64,000 nucleotides of DNA, taken from NCBI GenBank assembly GCA_013416795.1, contig RQSC01000028.1, forward strand, positions 995,568 to 1,059,567, read 5' to 3'. Shown piece by piece: positions 20,332 through 29,857 of this stretch. The notes beneath the pieces were generated by a model that saw only the letters and a list, made by a program, of their open reading frames with translations, made no database searches and was not told the origin of the DNA. The stretch comes from Prasinococcaceae sp. CCMP 1430. Its lineage: Eukaryota; Prasinodermophyta; Palmophyllophyceae; Prasinococcales; Prasinococcaceae. Numbering within the stretch: position 1 is the stretch's first letter; each line of letters starts with the position of its first letter. Made by a program: the position numbers and the translations under genes.

Positions 20332-20638
20332 GTGCAGCGCTATGCCTGCTGCTGGCATCAAGTCCTGCGAGAGATGCCGCGATTGGACGGCGAGCGATAG
20401 CGATGCAGTGCGAGGACCAACGATTGCGGTGCGCTCTGCGCACTCGCTGCCACATACTCGCGCCGTCAGGCTTCGGTTCAGACATGCTCGTAGGAACCTC
20501 CTGAAGTATCGCCACTCATACAACGAAGCGGATGAGGCGGAGGAGACGCAGCGCTGACGCCAGCCCATAATAGGACGCCACGAGCGGTCGGCGTTCACCA
20601 TGATAATGAATTAATGATTTGTGATGCGGCGCGCTGAA
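20332..20638. other. Convergent 3' spacer
   Basis: These 307 bp separate the HOP2 (+) and APC5 (-) stop codons. A small AT-rich patch with ataatgaattaatga lies near 20600-20617. No gene is visible. Confidence 0.4.
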
Positions 20639-23419
20639 TTACGCACGTTCGAGGCTCGCGTCGCAGGCGAGTGTGTGGGTGCCATCAACCCGCTGTTGGT
20701 AATCATGGAAGCGCTCGGACGCGCGGTTGCGCTCCTCAGTGCGTCCGAGCGCATTGGCGATGACGGCAGCAAGATGGCTCGCCTCCATCGCGCCCTTGAG
20801 GCAGCCAGACTGAACGTAGCCCTCCTCCGCATGTAGCGCAGGCGCGAGGGCCTCGTCACCGGAGCGCACCAGTCGCCGTCGCCCCCACGCGCACAGCTGC
20901 GCGCGCGCGAGTGCCAGTTGGCAGCGCGCACTCAGCAGTGCCCCGCAGTGCGCGGCACAGCGCGGCGCCATCGCCCGTAGTAGCGGGAGGGCCAGGCGGT
21001 GGCCCTTGGTGGCCTTGCCCAGCGCCAGGTAGAGCTCAGCTGCCGACACCGACGCCTCGGCCTCGAGCGAGTCCATGTGCAACAAGCGCGCGAGCGAGAT
21101 GGCACTGAGAGCGTATGGAAGGGCCACGATCGGCGCACCGGAAGCGGCGTGCACCGCGCACAGAAGAAGAAGCGCGCGCGCGCACGCCGGCTGGGCGTTT
21201 GCTGAGTATGCCTGCGCGTACAGCAGCGCTCCGGCTTCACATGCAGCCGTGAGCGCACCTGACGCCAGCAGAGCCGCACAGCGCGCCTCACCCGCCACCG
21301 CCGCTACCTCATGGCCGCCATCGCGCGCCGCCAGGGCTGCGAGCTGCGATGCCGCGGTGATCGCGCCACGCGCGTCGCCAATCGCCAAGCATCGCTCTGA
21401 CTCGAGTTTCCGCTTCACCCACTCCTGCCGCGCGCTTTTCTCCCGGCGCGTATCTCCTTCGCCAGCGCCAGCCGCAGAGCAGGCCATTGCATCGAAAGTA
21501 GATGCACCGCCGGCCTTTTCCCTCCGCAACGAGAGCTGCGCCCATGCCGCATCGACGTCCTCCTGGTCGGCGACAGTACCGTGCACCTCCAGGGCAGCTT
21601 TCGCACACACCTCCGCAAGAGGCGCAGAGGCGTAGTGCTCCCAGGCCTCGGAGCGCACCACGAAGGAGGTGGCACACAGAGCACCGCCGTCGGCCGCCGC
21701 CCCCCCTTCATCGGCGGCGGAGGACGCCGCAGCGGCGCTGTGAAGCAGCTGCCAGGTGAGAAGCGGTGCCTGCCCGCGCGGCAGTAGCTCGCCTGTATCG
21801 CTCCCGATCGATGCGGCCTTATGAGGGAGCGGTGCTGCTGCCCCCTGACTGAGGAACGCACGCGCGAGCGACATCTCGGCAAATGCAGCAACTGCAGGCA
21901 TGCCGAGCTCGTACGCCCGCCGCCGACAGCGTGCCTGCAACGAGGAGAGTGCCCTGGCTCGCTCAACCGCGCCCGATGCGTCCCGTTCGCCTTCACCGCC
22001 TGCGGCCGCCACGCGTGCATCCGACAACAGCCCGCACACCGCCGCCAGAGCGTGTGTGAGGCATACATCATCGCAGTGCGCTTGTGCCAGGCGAACGCAC
22101 TCATCCAGAGCCCGCAGCGCCTCACCAGTGTGCCCGAATATGGCATGCGTGGAGCCCAGCGTCAGAAGCGCGCTCTGCCAGCGCCCAAGCCCCCCAACGC
22201 CGCCCCCGCCAGCGCCAGCGCCCACTCCGCCGCGCCCGTTGCCGGCCGCGCCACTCGCATCTGGCATGCTCAGCGTGTCTGCAAAAATGCCCATCGCACC
22301 GACCACCTCGTCAGTGCGCGCCGCACGCTGGCCGGCGGTGTAGTCGAAGTACTTGTGCAGCGCGCCTATGGCGGAGGGAAAGTCGCGCTGCCTGAGGAAG
22401 TTCGTGTACCGCAGATAGTGTGTCTGCGCGACCGCGGGCACTGCTTCTGCCAGCGACGAAAGAAAGGCCTCCACTCCCTGGGCGCCATCGCCCGCGTGAA
22501 GTTCGGCCCCGTGGCGCAGCAGGTAGGACTCGACTTGCGCGACAGTGCGCGCCTGCCTCTGAATCGCCAGCAGCGATGTAACGCCCAGCCCATCCACCGC
22601 TCCACCCACTTCCGGCAAGGGCGAGGCGCACGCGCCGGCAGACGGCAGCCGAACAATCCCCTGCGGGCTTTCGTTTTCCCCTGCATTGAGCTCCTCGTCG
22701 TCGTCATCAGACTCGAGCTGCATTGAGACGTCGCTGTCGCTGTCCGCGGCGCCAGTGGGGCTGGCGAAATCGTCGCGCTCGTCGGGCTGTTGTGCGGCCG
22801 TGGCCGCAGCCGGCGACGTCCACGACCCAGCCCCTAGGCATCCTTCGTCGTCTACGGTGTCCACATGGGTAAGAGCCTGACCGCCCCCGGGCAGCGCGCT
22901 GCCCACGTATTTCTGCACGGCCCCGAGCAGGCGGCACGTCGCCTCGAACGACATCACCGCGAATGACAGCGCGAATCCGCGCAGGAGTTCGCCGAGGACC
23001 GAGGCGCCATCGACGGAGCCCCGGCCCGCTTCGCTCCCCCTGTCGGCGTGGTCAGTGCCGACCCATTCGCTCGCCACCTCGCCCGGCTCCGCCAGCAGTG
23101 CCTTGACGTCGGCAGCGAGCACGACCAATGCGTCGGGCGAGTCGATGGCGCGGAGCTCCTCGAGCAGCGCGGCAGCGACCGCGTCACCCGCTGCCCTCGA
23201 GACGCATGCACGCGCACCTGTGAGCAGCTCGGATAGCGCAGGCTCGTAAACGCCATCGGGTGCGCGCATCTCGGCCACAAGCATCGCCCCTAGCGCCGCG
23301 CGGTCCGCCTCGCCGAGCGCGTGCTCGCCCGCCCGCCCGCCCGCGTACGCGCGCGCCAGCAACGCGACTGCCACGCGGTGCGGGGTGAGGCACTCCATCG
23401 CGGCCGCCTGACCCCACAT
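20639..23419 (-). CDS. APC5: Anaphase-promoting complex subunit 5
   Basis: A single frame of 926 residues from the ATG at 23419 (a second ATG lies seven codons later at MECLTPHRV). The middle carries the APC5 signature: a TPR-type block ALLTLGSTHAIFGHTGEAL then ALDECVRLAQAHCDDVCL, like the LHxxFGHxxxAxxALxEAIRxAQxxxD motif of the family, preceded by HYLRYTNFLRQRDFPSAIGA. More helical repeats fill the C-terminal half. APC5 is a scaffold subunit of the anaphase-promoting complex, the ubiquitin ligase that drives exit from mitosis. Length is close to plant APC5 (about 910 residues). Acidic low-complexity insertions lie around residues 220-260. No intron is needed. Confidence 0.88.
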   Translation of the reverse strand: MWGQAAAMECLTPHRVAVALLARAYAGGRAGEHALGEADRAALGAMLVAEMRAPDGVYEPALSELLTGARACVSRAAGDAVAAALLEELRAIDSPDALVVLAADVKALLAEPGEVASEWVGTDHADRGSEAGRGSVDGASVLGELLRGFALSFAVMSFEATCRLLGAVQKYVGSALPGGGQALTHVDTVDDEGCLGAGSWTSPAAATAAQQPDERDDFASPTGAADSDSDVSMQLESDDDDEELNAGENESPQGIVRLPSAGACASPLPEVGGAVDGLGVTSLLAIQRQARTVAQVESYLLRHGAELHAGDGAQGVEAFLSSLAEAVPAVAQTHYLRYTNFLRQRDFPSAIGALHKYFDYTAGQRAARTDEVVGAMGIFADTLSMPDASGAAGNGRGGVGAGAGGGGVGGLGRWQSALLTLGSTHAIFGHTGEALRALDECVRLAQAHCDDVCLTHALAAVCGLLSDARVAAAGGEGERDASGAVERARALSSLQARCRRRAYELGMPAVAAFAEMSLARAFLSQGAAAPLPHKAASIGSDTGELLPRGQAPLLTWQLLHSAAAASSAADEGGAAADGGALCATSFVVRSEAWEHYASAPLAEVCAKAALEVHGTVADQEDVDAAWAQLSLRREKAGGASTFDAMACSAAGAGEGDTRREKSARQEWVKRKLESERCLAIGDARGAITAASQLAALAARDGGHEVAAVAGEARCAALLASGALTAACEAGALLYAQAYSANAQPACARALLLLCAVHAASGAPIVALPYALSAISLARLLHMDSLEAEASVSAAELYLALGKATKGHRLALPLLRAMAPRCAAHCGALLSARCQLALARAQLCAWGRRRLVRSGDEALAPALHAEEGYVQSGCLKGAMEASHLAAVIANALGRTEERNRASERFHDYQQRVDGTHTLACDASLERA

Positions 23420-23895
23420 CCTCTCTCTCTCTTTCCCTCCCTACTCCTGCCCCTGACCCCCCCCGCCGCAGCTGCTCCCCGCGCTGGTGTGGCAGGTCTG
23501 CGCCGCGGCGTCCCCTCGTGATTGATCGCATTCGAATGGCGCCGAGGAGGCCCCGGAGAACAACGTCGCGCGCATTTCGATGAGCGCAAGATCGGCGCGG
23601 GCCACCTGCGCGCGTGCTGCCGGCGAATTTCTGCTCTGGTGAGATACGATGTCCGCCCGGGCGCGCCGCGTGGCGGGCAAACTTTCGGGAAATGGAATTT
23701 TGGGGTGCGGTTCCGCGATTTGTTCGAACCCCGCTTCGCGCCAATCGGCGAGGTGCCGGGCGGCCTCGTGCGGGTGTTGGCGTGCGCGCGCGCGGGCGGC
23801 ACATGGCGTGCGCGGAGGGTGTCACCACCCCCGCCGCCGTTGGCAGCGCGAGGAGGCCCGCGTGGTGAGAGGGGGATTGGGGGTGTGGAGCCGCC
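23420..23895. promoter_or_regulatory. Divergent promoter of APC5 and SEY1
   Basis: This 476 bp region separates the start codons. It contains a CT-rich patch near 23420-23460 and purine-rich stretches close to SEY1. No clear box element is seen. Confidence 0.4.
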
Positions 23896-26313
23896 ATGGC
23901 GGAGGCGGCGCAGCAGCTGCAGCTGGTGGACCGCGGCGGCGCGTGCGACGAGGGCGCGCTGGGCGAGTTCTGCGGCGGAGCGGGACGCGTGGGCGTCGCA
24001 GGCCACGCGTACGCCGTCGTGGCCGTCATGGGGCCGCAGTCGAGCGGCAAGAGCACGTTGCTCAATGCGCTGTACGGCACGCGCTTCGTGGAGATGGACG
24101 CCATGAGTGGACGCGGGCAGACCACCAAGGGCATCTGGCTGGCGCAGGCGGTGCCAGCGCAGGCCGGCGGCGTGCTCCCGCTCGTGATGGACCTCGAGGG
24201 CACCGACGGGCGTGAGCGCGGCGAGGACGATGCCGCCTTTGAGGCGCAGAGCGCGCTCTTCGCGCTGGCAGCTGCCGACGTCCTGCTGGTCAACATGTGG
24301 ACGCACGACGTCGGTCGCGAGCACGGCGCCGGCAAGCCGCTGCTGAGGACGGTGCTGCAGGCCCACACTCGGCTGTTCGCGCCGACGAAGCGCTCCACGC
24401 TGCTCTTCGTGCTGCGCGACAAGACGCGCACGCCGGTGGAGAGGCTCGAGGAAATACTGCGCGAGGACCTCAACGCCATCTGGGAGGGTGTGACGAAGCC
24501 TGATGACAGGCAGGACGCCGCGCTTGCGGACTACTTCGACGTGCGCGTCGCAGCTCTCTCAAGTCTTGAGCACGCCGAGGACGCCTTCCGCACCGACGTG
24601 GCGGCGCTGCGCGCCCAGGTGGACGGCTACATTGCCGACGCCGCCGCGCGCCAGGCGCACGTGCCCGGAGACGCCTTTGCGCTCAGCACCAAGTCCCTGT
24701 GGGACCAGGTGGCCGCAAACGACGACCTCAACCTCCCCGCGCACAAGGTCATGGTGGCGACTGTGCGCTGCGCGGAGATCGCCAGCGCCCAGCTCGCACT
24801 GCTGCAGGCGGACGAGGACGTGGCCGCGATGGTGGCGAGGGCGATGGGCGCTAATGTCCCAGACTTTGGGGTTGTCCTGAGTGCGGCGGTGGACGCCGCC
24901 CAGGAGGCCTACGACGAGGACGCAAAGTACTATGATGCCGCGGTGTCGCAGGCAGCGCGTGAGAAGTTGCGCAAGGACGCTTTCGCTGCCTTCTCCCGCG
25001 CGCACGGCGCTCAGCTTCGCTTCGCGGCCGCGGCCGCGGAGGAGAGGCTTGTGGAGGATCTCAAGGCCGTCGGCGAGGAAGGCTTTGCCGACGCCGCTGC
25101 GGCGGCTGTCGCGCGTTGCCTGGAGACATTCACGGAGGCTGCGGTGGCGGCCGAGCCCCAGGGCTCGGGCTGGGAGCACACGGAGGCCTACCGCTCGCTA
25201 GTAGACGCCACCAAGACGCGGGTGCACGCTGCGACTGAAGCGCTGGTGGACCGTGCGACTACTGATGCGCGCGGAGCGGTGCGCGAAGTGCTCGAGCCTG
25301 CCGTTGCTGCCCTCCTGGAGGATCTGCCTGACGATCTATGGGAGCAGATCCGCGAGGTCGTCGCTAAAGCCGGGGTCGAGGCGAGCGATCTCGTGCGCTC
25401 AAAGATCGAGGGCGCAGGCGTCGACGCGCAGGCCATCAAGAAAGCGTGTGCAGCGGCAGAAAAGCACGCGCGCGATCTCGCAGAGGAGCTCGTTCGCCGC
25501 GCATCTAAGTCCGCGGCGGCGCTTATGCGCGACCGCTTCTCCGCTGGCTTTCACCGCGACGAGCGCGGCTTGCCCCGCACCTGGGGCGCCTCAGACGACG
25601 TCGCCAGTGTTGCCGAGGCGGCGCGCCGCTCGGCGGCGAAGGCTCTCTCGATCATGGCTCTCCTGCGCCTCGATACGAGCGCAACTAGCGCGGAGTCGGA
25701 GGAAGCAATTACCCGCGCCACCTCCGCACTTGCCCGAGGCGAGACTGGGGCGTGCTCGGGGCTGGCGTGGAAGGGTGTGGATGCGTCGGTGGTACTCCTG
25801 CAGCCTGCCGCGTGCCGGCAGGCGTGGAAACGCTTCGACTCGGACGCCGCAGCGCAGGTGTCGCAGGCGTTGGCAGCGCAGGAGGCGCGCCGCAGCGCCG
25901 CAGGCGTGCCAGCGTGGGCTATCGTGGCCATGCTTGTGCTCGGCTGGAACGAGCTGTGGGCTTTGCTGACCAATCCGTTGCTGCTTGTCTTCGTCGCTGT
26001 GCTCGCATACGTCGGCTCGAAGCTGTGGATCGAGCTGGACGCGCAAGAGAAACTCAAGAAGGGCCTCATTCCTGGCGTCGTCCTCCTTTCGTGCGAGGTG
26101 GTGCCCGCGCTCACCAGGCTGATGGGCGAGTGGCTCAGGGCGATGGCGGACAGCGCAGAGGCGGCGGGACAGGTTGACATCGCCGGCGCCGCGGGCAAAG
26201 CAAAGGTGGAGCCGCCCGTCGAGCGCCATGCAGGAAATGCTGAGTCTATCGCCACAGCCGGAGGGGGCGGCAACAGCGATGGCGTGCGGCGGCGAACCAA
26301 GCGTGCCGACTGA
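23896..26313 (+). CDS. SEY1: SEY1/RHD3-family ER membrane-fusion GTPase
   Basis: The ATG at 23896 opens an 805-residue frame without introns. The GTPase domain shows the G1 P-loop GPQSSGKSTLLN, a G2-like RGQTTKGIW, G3 MDLEGTDG and the G4 motif LRDKTRTP. A long helical middle region follows, rich in Ala and Glu, then two closely spaced hydrophobic segments near residues 675-715 (WAIVAMLVLGWNELWALL and NPLLLVFVAVLAYVGSKLW) forming a membrane hairpin, and a cytosolic tail with ALTRLM. This is the plant RHD3 and yeast Sey1 architecture; the family fuses ER tubules to make the network and is the counterpart of animal atlastin. Length agrees with RHD3 (about 800). The start fits a strong context (gccgccATGgc). 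Confidence 0.93.
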   Translation: MAEAAQQLQLVDRGGACDEGALGEFCGGAGRVGVAGHAYAVVAVMGPQSSGKSTLLNALYGTRFVEMDAMSGRGQTTKGIWLAQAVPAQAGGVLPLVMDLEGTDGRERGEDDAAFEAQSALFALAAADVLLVNMWTHDVGREHGAGKPLLRTVLQAHTRLFAPTKRSTLLFVLRDKTRTPVERLEEILREDLNAIWEGVTKPDDRQDAALADYFDVRVAALSSLEHAEDAFRTDVAALRAQVDGYIADAAARQAHVPGDAFALSTKSLWDQVAANDDLNLPAHKVMVATVRCAEIASAQLALLQADEDVAAMVARAMGANVPDFGVVLSAAVDAAQEAYDEDAKYYDAAVSQAAREKLRKDAFAAFSRAHGAQLRFAAAAAEERLVEDLKAVGEEGFADAAAAAVARCLETFTEAAVAAEPQGSGWEHTEAYRSLVDATKTRVHAATEALVDRATTDARGAVREVLEPAVAALLEDLPDDLWEQIREVVAKAGVEASDLVRSKIEGAGVDAQAIKKACAAAEKHARDLAEELVRRASKSAAALMRDRFSAGFHRDERGLPRTWGASDDVASVAEAARRSAAKALSIMALLRLDTSATSAESEEAITRATSALARGETGACSGLAWKGVDASVVLLQPAACRQAWKRFDSDAAAQVSQALAAQEARRSAAGVPAWAIVAMLVLGWNELWALLTNPLLLVFVAVLAYVGSKLWIELDAQEKLKKGLIPGVVLLSCEVVPALTRLMGEWLRAMADSAEAAGQVDIAGAAGKAKVEPPVERHAGNAESIATAGGGGNSDGVRRRTKRAD

Positions 26314-26410
26314 GGGGCGCTCTGCTCGCTGCCCCCCACCGCACTTTCGTAAACGAAGCGTGCACCGAAATTTCACAGGGGAATTTACACATTGCACAGC
26401 TGATCTTCCT

Positions 26411-27019
26411 TCAGAGCTCTATGGGTGAGCCAGGCAACGGCGCCTCTCGCGAGGCAGCTGCCGCAACCGTGGCCATCGGCACCCCCGCCTCCGCAGCGAG
26501 CCTCGCGCAGTCGTCGTACTCAGGCTTTGCACTCACGACGGCGCCGTGTAGCGCGGCGACCTTGACGCGCACCACGCCGTATTGCGTTTGCACTGTCTCC
26601 ACGCGGCGCGGGGCGGACAGCCGCTCAACGCGCTGCACACGCACACCGAGCGTGGTCGTTTCGGCGACCATCACCGCCGCGAGCCCCTCTGCCATGTCGT
26701 CCCCATTTCCGCTGTCGCAGAGTGCATGCAGGAACATCGCCGGCCGACCCTTCTTCATGACGCCGTGCGTGACCCACGCATCGAGCGCGCCGGCCGCGAG
26801 CAGCGCATCGATTGCATGCGCAGCGGCTTCCCCGGTGCAGTCGTCCAGGTTGCACTCCAGCTCCGTCAGCACCTCCGACTGTAGCCCGCCAACGGCGCCC
26901 GCGCCCACCGCCCGCGCGCGCCGGCGTGGGCGCCCCTGCGCGAGACGTTGCGAGCGAGACCGCCGCGGAGGCCCCGGTACAGCCGCGCACGCCGCGACCC
27001 GCGCGCGCGCGCGCAGCAT
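26411..27019 (-). CDS. LarC-like protein, C-terminal half only, with targeting peptide
   Basis: The ATG at 27019 gives 202 residues. The first 50 are arginine-rich with no acids (MLRARARVAACAAVPGPPRR), typical of a mitochondrial or plastid targeting peptide. The rest matches the C-terminal domain of LarC/DUF111: LTELECNLDDCTGEAAAHAI, GALDAWVTHGVMKKGRPA, TTTLGVRVQRVERL, YGVVRVKVAALHG and SAKPEYDDCARLA. LarC makes the nickel-pincer nucleotide cofactor of lactate racemase by inserting nickel; in some bacteria it is split into LarC1 and LarC2, and LarC2 is this half. No N-terminal LarC half is present upstream: only 220 bp separate this gene from the next stop codon. A stand-alone organelle LarC2-type protein is therefore the simplest reading; its partner and reaction here are unknown. 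Confidence 0.78.
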   Translation of the reverse strand: MLRARARVAACAAVPGPPRRSRSQRLAQGRPRRRARAVGAGAVGGLQSEVLTELECNLDDCTGEAAAHAIDALLAAGALDAWVTHGVMKKGRPAMFLHALCDSGNGDDMAEGLAAVMVAETTTLGVRVQRVERLSAPRRVETVQTQYGVVRVKVAALHGAVVSAKPEYDDCARLAAEAGVPMATVAAAASREAPLPGSPIEL

Positions 27020-27239
27020 GCCGCGCGCGATGCGGAACCTGCGGCCACCGTGAGCGCCGCCCACACAGCGGGTACCACGCGCTCTCTGCCACACCCGGGC
27101 CAGCCCCGCCCACCCTTGTTGCGTGCACGCCGAGCGCGCGCGCGCTCTGGCGCCGGCACTGGCACACTCCGCACCGCGGTGTTTCTGGGTAGAAAAGAAT
27201 CGACAGATGAATTCAAAGAATCGACAGTTTGCACAGGCC

Positions 27240-28876
27240 TCAAACGAGGCGCTCCATGTAACGCATGGCATCGAACGGCGGTCCGTGGCCGTCCTTGAAG
27301 GGCGACGCCTCGCTGCGGATGGCACGCCGCACCTCATCCATCTCACCGCGCTCGCGGCCGATGGCGCGGGCGATAGGCTGCCGGAAGCGCGGATCTCGCA
27401 TGTAGTGCGCCGACAGTGTGGGGGCCGGCAAGTACCCCCTCGCGAGCTTGTGCTCACCCTGCGCGCCAGCCTCAACTGCAGAGCGCGCGAAGTCGCGATG
27501 ACGGGTCAGCACGCGCAGCACGCTGGTCTTTTGAGAACCCTGGCACGCATGCCATGCGCGCGGCGACGCACCCCTGTCGAGCCCGAGATCGATCGCCGCG
27601 GCGATGGCCTCATAGTAGCAGACACACATGTGGAGCCCCTTCACTTCGAGGCCAGGCTTGCAGCCCCAATTCCGTCCGTACAGGCCCTCGGCGCCGACGA
27701 TGTTGAGCGCTGCGGCCACCACTTCGCCACTCTCGTCCTCCTGTGCGACGACGAGCATCACACTGTCGCCCATGGCCTCAGACAGGCCCAGAAAGAACTC
27801 GCGAGTGAGGTAAGCTCTTCCCCACTTCCTCGACGTCGTATCTTGGTAGAAGGTGTAAAAGGCCTCCCAGAGCGCGGGCGTGATCTCTGTGCCGCGCAGC
27901 CGCCTACATGAGTAACCCGCGCGAGCCACTCCGCGCCTCTCCTTTCGAATCGCGTTGCGGCGTTTCTGAGTGAGCGCGCCGAGGAAGTCGTCGAACGACG
28001 TATACTGGGTGCCGTCCGCCTTGGCGTTATGCCAGTGGTACTGCATGCCGGTGCGCAGCAGCATATCCGGTTTAGGGCCGCCGCGGCCACGGCCGTCGCC
28101 CGTCAGTGTGCTCGCGTCATCTTCCGAGCAAAAAGTGATATGGACGGAGGACGCGCTGTACTCGTCGGCCAGCCATGCCATCCCCCGCGCGAGCGCGGAG
28201 GCAGTCGCCGCTGGCGCGCCCTCGCGGACAAGGACGCGAGGGCCGGTGACAGGTGTCATGGGCACGCAGCACTGGAGTTTTGGGTAATAGGGGCAGTCAT
28301 GGTCATCGTAGAACTGATGTCGGTGTGGTGGGCATTGAGGAACAGGAGGGGGGGACGGGGGGAGGGGAGAAGGGCGCGTTAGGATGCCGCTCGTCAACGC
28401 CCGCGCTGGTGCTGGCGCGCGCCGGGGAGAGCACGGACCTGCGCCCAGCCCTGGTCGAACACGTACTCCCCCATGGAGTGACCCTTGAGATACAGTGGTA
28501 CCACGCCAAGCACCTCGTCGTTCCCCGCGTCTCTGGCGACAAGATGGGTGGGCAGCCACCCCCTGTCCCGGCAGACGCTGCCGGACGACTCGAGAAGCCG
28601 CATGAAGGCGTGCGAGAGGAACGGGTTGCTGCCGCGCGCGCCCGGCCGCGCGCACGCATCCCACACCTCCGGATCGAGCTCATCAATAGCAGAGATTGCT
28701 CCCACGCTGATCTGCGCGAGCGCCTTGTCTTCGTCCCCGCCTGAAGAGAGCGAGAGGTCCGCACCGCCGGCCGCCTGTGGCGCACGCTGCCTGAGCCTGT
28801 GCCCGCGGCGCCGCTGCGCGCGCGCAGGGGAGCCCGCAGCGCGCGCCGCGACGCGCGAGAGCGCCTCCACCATCAT
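27240..28876 (-). CDS. DUF482 / FemAB-like acyltransferase-fold protein
   Basis: Two exons (28876-28439 and 28313-27240) joined over a 125 bp intron give 503 residues. Splicing restores the family signature: NPFLSHAFMRLLESSGSV, LYLKGHSMGEYVFDQGWA, then after the junction YYPKLQCCVPMTPVTGPR. Later blocks include HITFCSEDD, FLGALTQKRRNAIRKERR, FYTFYQDTTSRKWGRAYL and HACQGSQKTSVLRVLTRHRD-like segments. This is the family found in proteobacteria, cyanobacteria and plants and labelled peptidogalycan recognition or GNAT-like; its substrate is unknown. The N-terminus (MMVEALSRVAARAAGSPARA) looks like an organelle transit peptide, in keeping with a plastid enzyme of bacterial descent. It is on the same strand as the LarC-like gene, 220 bp away. 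Confidence 0.85.
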
Positions 28877-29258
28877 CGCCGCAACTCCTCTGCCCCCCGC
28901 TCACCTGCCCACCCCCCCCTACCCCACCCTGCCGCTCCCGGCCAGCACCGCGCGGCGTGTGGCCTCGCGCGCCGCGGCGGCGCTCGCCGAAGTGGATAAA
29001 GCGGTGCTTTGGGTGCAATTTTAGGGTAGGGTTCATACTATATGTTCCCCACGCAGATGACAGAGGAGACTAGTGACTACACACAGTAGAATGGTCAACC
29101 GAGTGTTTATTGGCATATTCAGCCTCGGTTAATATGGGTTATCGGGACAGAGGAGGGTCTGCACACGAGCGCGTGTTGGAATTGCAGTGTTGGCCGGTCG
29201 TTCCCCGAGCGCGTTCCCTGAGGAGAGCCCGCCTGCGCGCCACCTGTGCACGGCTCGG
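28877..29258. other. Intergenic sequence
   Basis: This region runs from the start codon of the DUF482 gene into the mobile-element island. It probably contains that gene's promoter (the CT-rich block at 28895-28940). GC content falls after about 29020 and no gene is visible. Confidence 0.35.
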
Positions 29259-29415
29259 TCTACTCTGACAGGGTGACCGAGCGGGTGGCGGCATGGCGAC
29301 GCCTGGGGGCGTCGTCGCGTGTGTTGGACTGGATTCAGAGGGGCGTGCCGCTGGAACTGGTCCGGCCGATGGCCGCGTTCGATCGGGGAGAGTCGCTGGT
29401 GACACCGCCCCTGTG
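29259..29415 (+). pseudogene. Short retroelement-like coding remnant
   Basis: A frame of about 48 codons ending in TGA at 29413-29415 reads VTERVAAWRRLGASSRVLDW then IQRGVPLELVRP. The pattern WRxLGAxxxVLxWIxxGVPL is the usual lead-in to the reverse-transcriptase domain of many DIRS- and Ngaro-type and some other retroelements. Nothing of the polymerase core (no YxDD) follows, because the MITE begins 10 bp further on. I read it as a decayed retroelement fragment. The match is short, so it could be chance; the tight neighbourhood of another mobile element is supportive. Confidence 0.35.
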
Positions 29416-29424
29416 AAAAGCTAA

Positions 29425-29857
29425 GGCCGTTCCTTAATAGCATCCATAAATTTTGTACGTAAATTCTGGCGTCGGCAGAGGATTTATGTACAAAATTTAT
29501 GGATGGGGGGGCTTCCTTAATAGCTTCCATAAACTTAAATTCTTACATGCGTTTTTGACATGCATTTTTGATATGTCGGTGCCCTTCATTTCTGGGGTTT
29601 GGGGTCACCGTACGGAAGCCGACATTTCGGTTTCAAGGGTTTATCTCTAGATCAAAATGAATTAAAAATTTATGTACAAATTTATGTACACCCCCCCATT
29701 TGTACATAAATTCGGCGAATTTATGTACAGCGCGCGGCCGTACATAAATTTTTTGGGCCGAATTTACGTTATGTACCCTATTAAGGAAGGGGTCTGTACG
29801 TAAATCCTGACATAAATCGCTCAAATTTTTATTTATGGATGCTATTAAGGAACGGCC
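29425..29857. mobile_element. AT-rich MITE with long terminal inverted repeats and TAA target duplication
   Basis: The left end (29425-29450) begins GGCCGTTCCTTAATAGCATC and continues with CATAAA; the right end (29832-29857) is its exact reverse complement. The element is flanked on both sides by TAA (29422-29424 and 29858-29860), consistent with a 3 bp target-site duplication of the PIF/Harbinger (Tourist-like) type. Length is 433 bp. The interior is strongly AT-rich, with many copies of tttatgtaca and its complement, in sharp contrast to the surrounding DNA. There is no transposase frame, so it is non-autonomous. It lies 5' of the prolidase gene and beside a retroelement-like scrap. Confidence 0.85.
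29505..29795. mobile_element. Second related inverted-repeat pair nested inside the MITE
   Basis: Inside the 433 bp element a second copy of the terminal motif appears: CTTCCTTAATAGCTTCCATA from about 29512 and, in inverse orientation, CTATTAAGGAAGG at 29778-29790. The two differ slightly from the outer ends (GCTTCC for GCATCC). This looks either like insertion of one family member into another or like an internal duplication of the ends. Exact borders are uncertain because the flanking G and C runs blur them. Confidence 0.6.

Noticed and set aside
28253-28744. A 163-residue plus-strand frame opposite the DUF482 gene
   Set aside because: It spans the well-supported minus-strand intron and both exon edges and shows no independent family signal.
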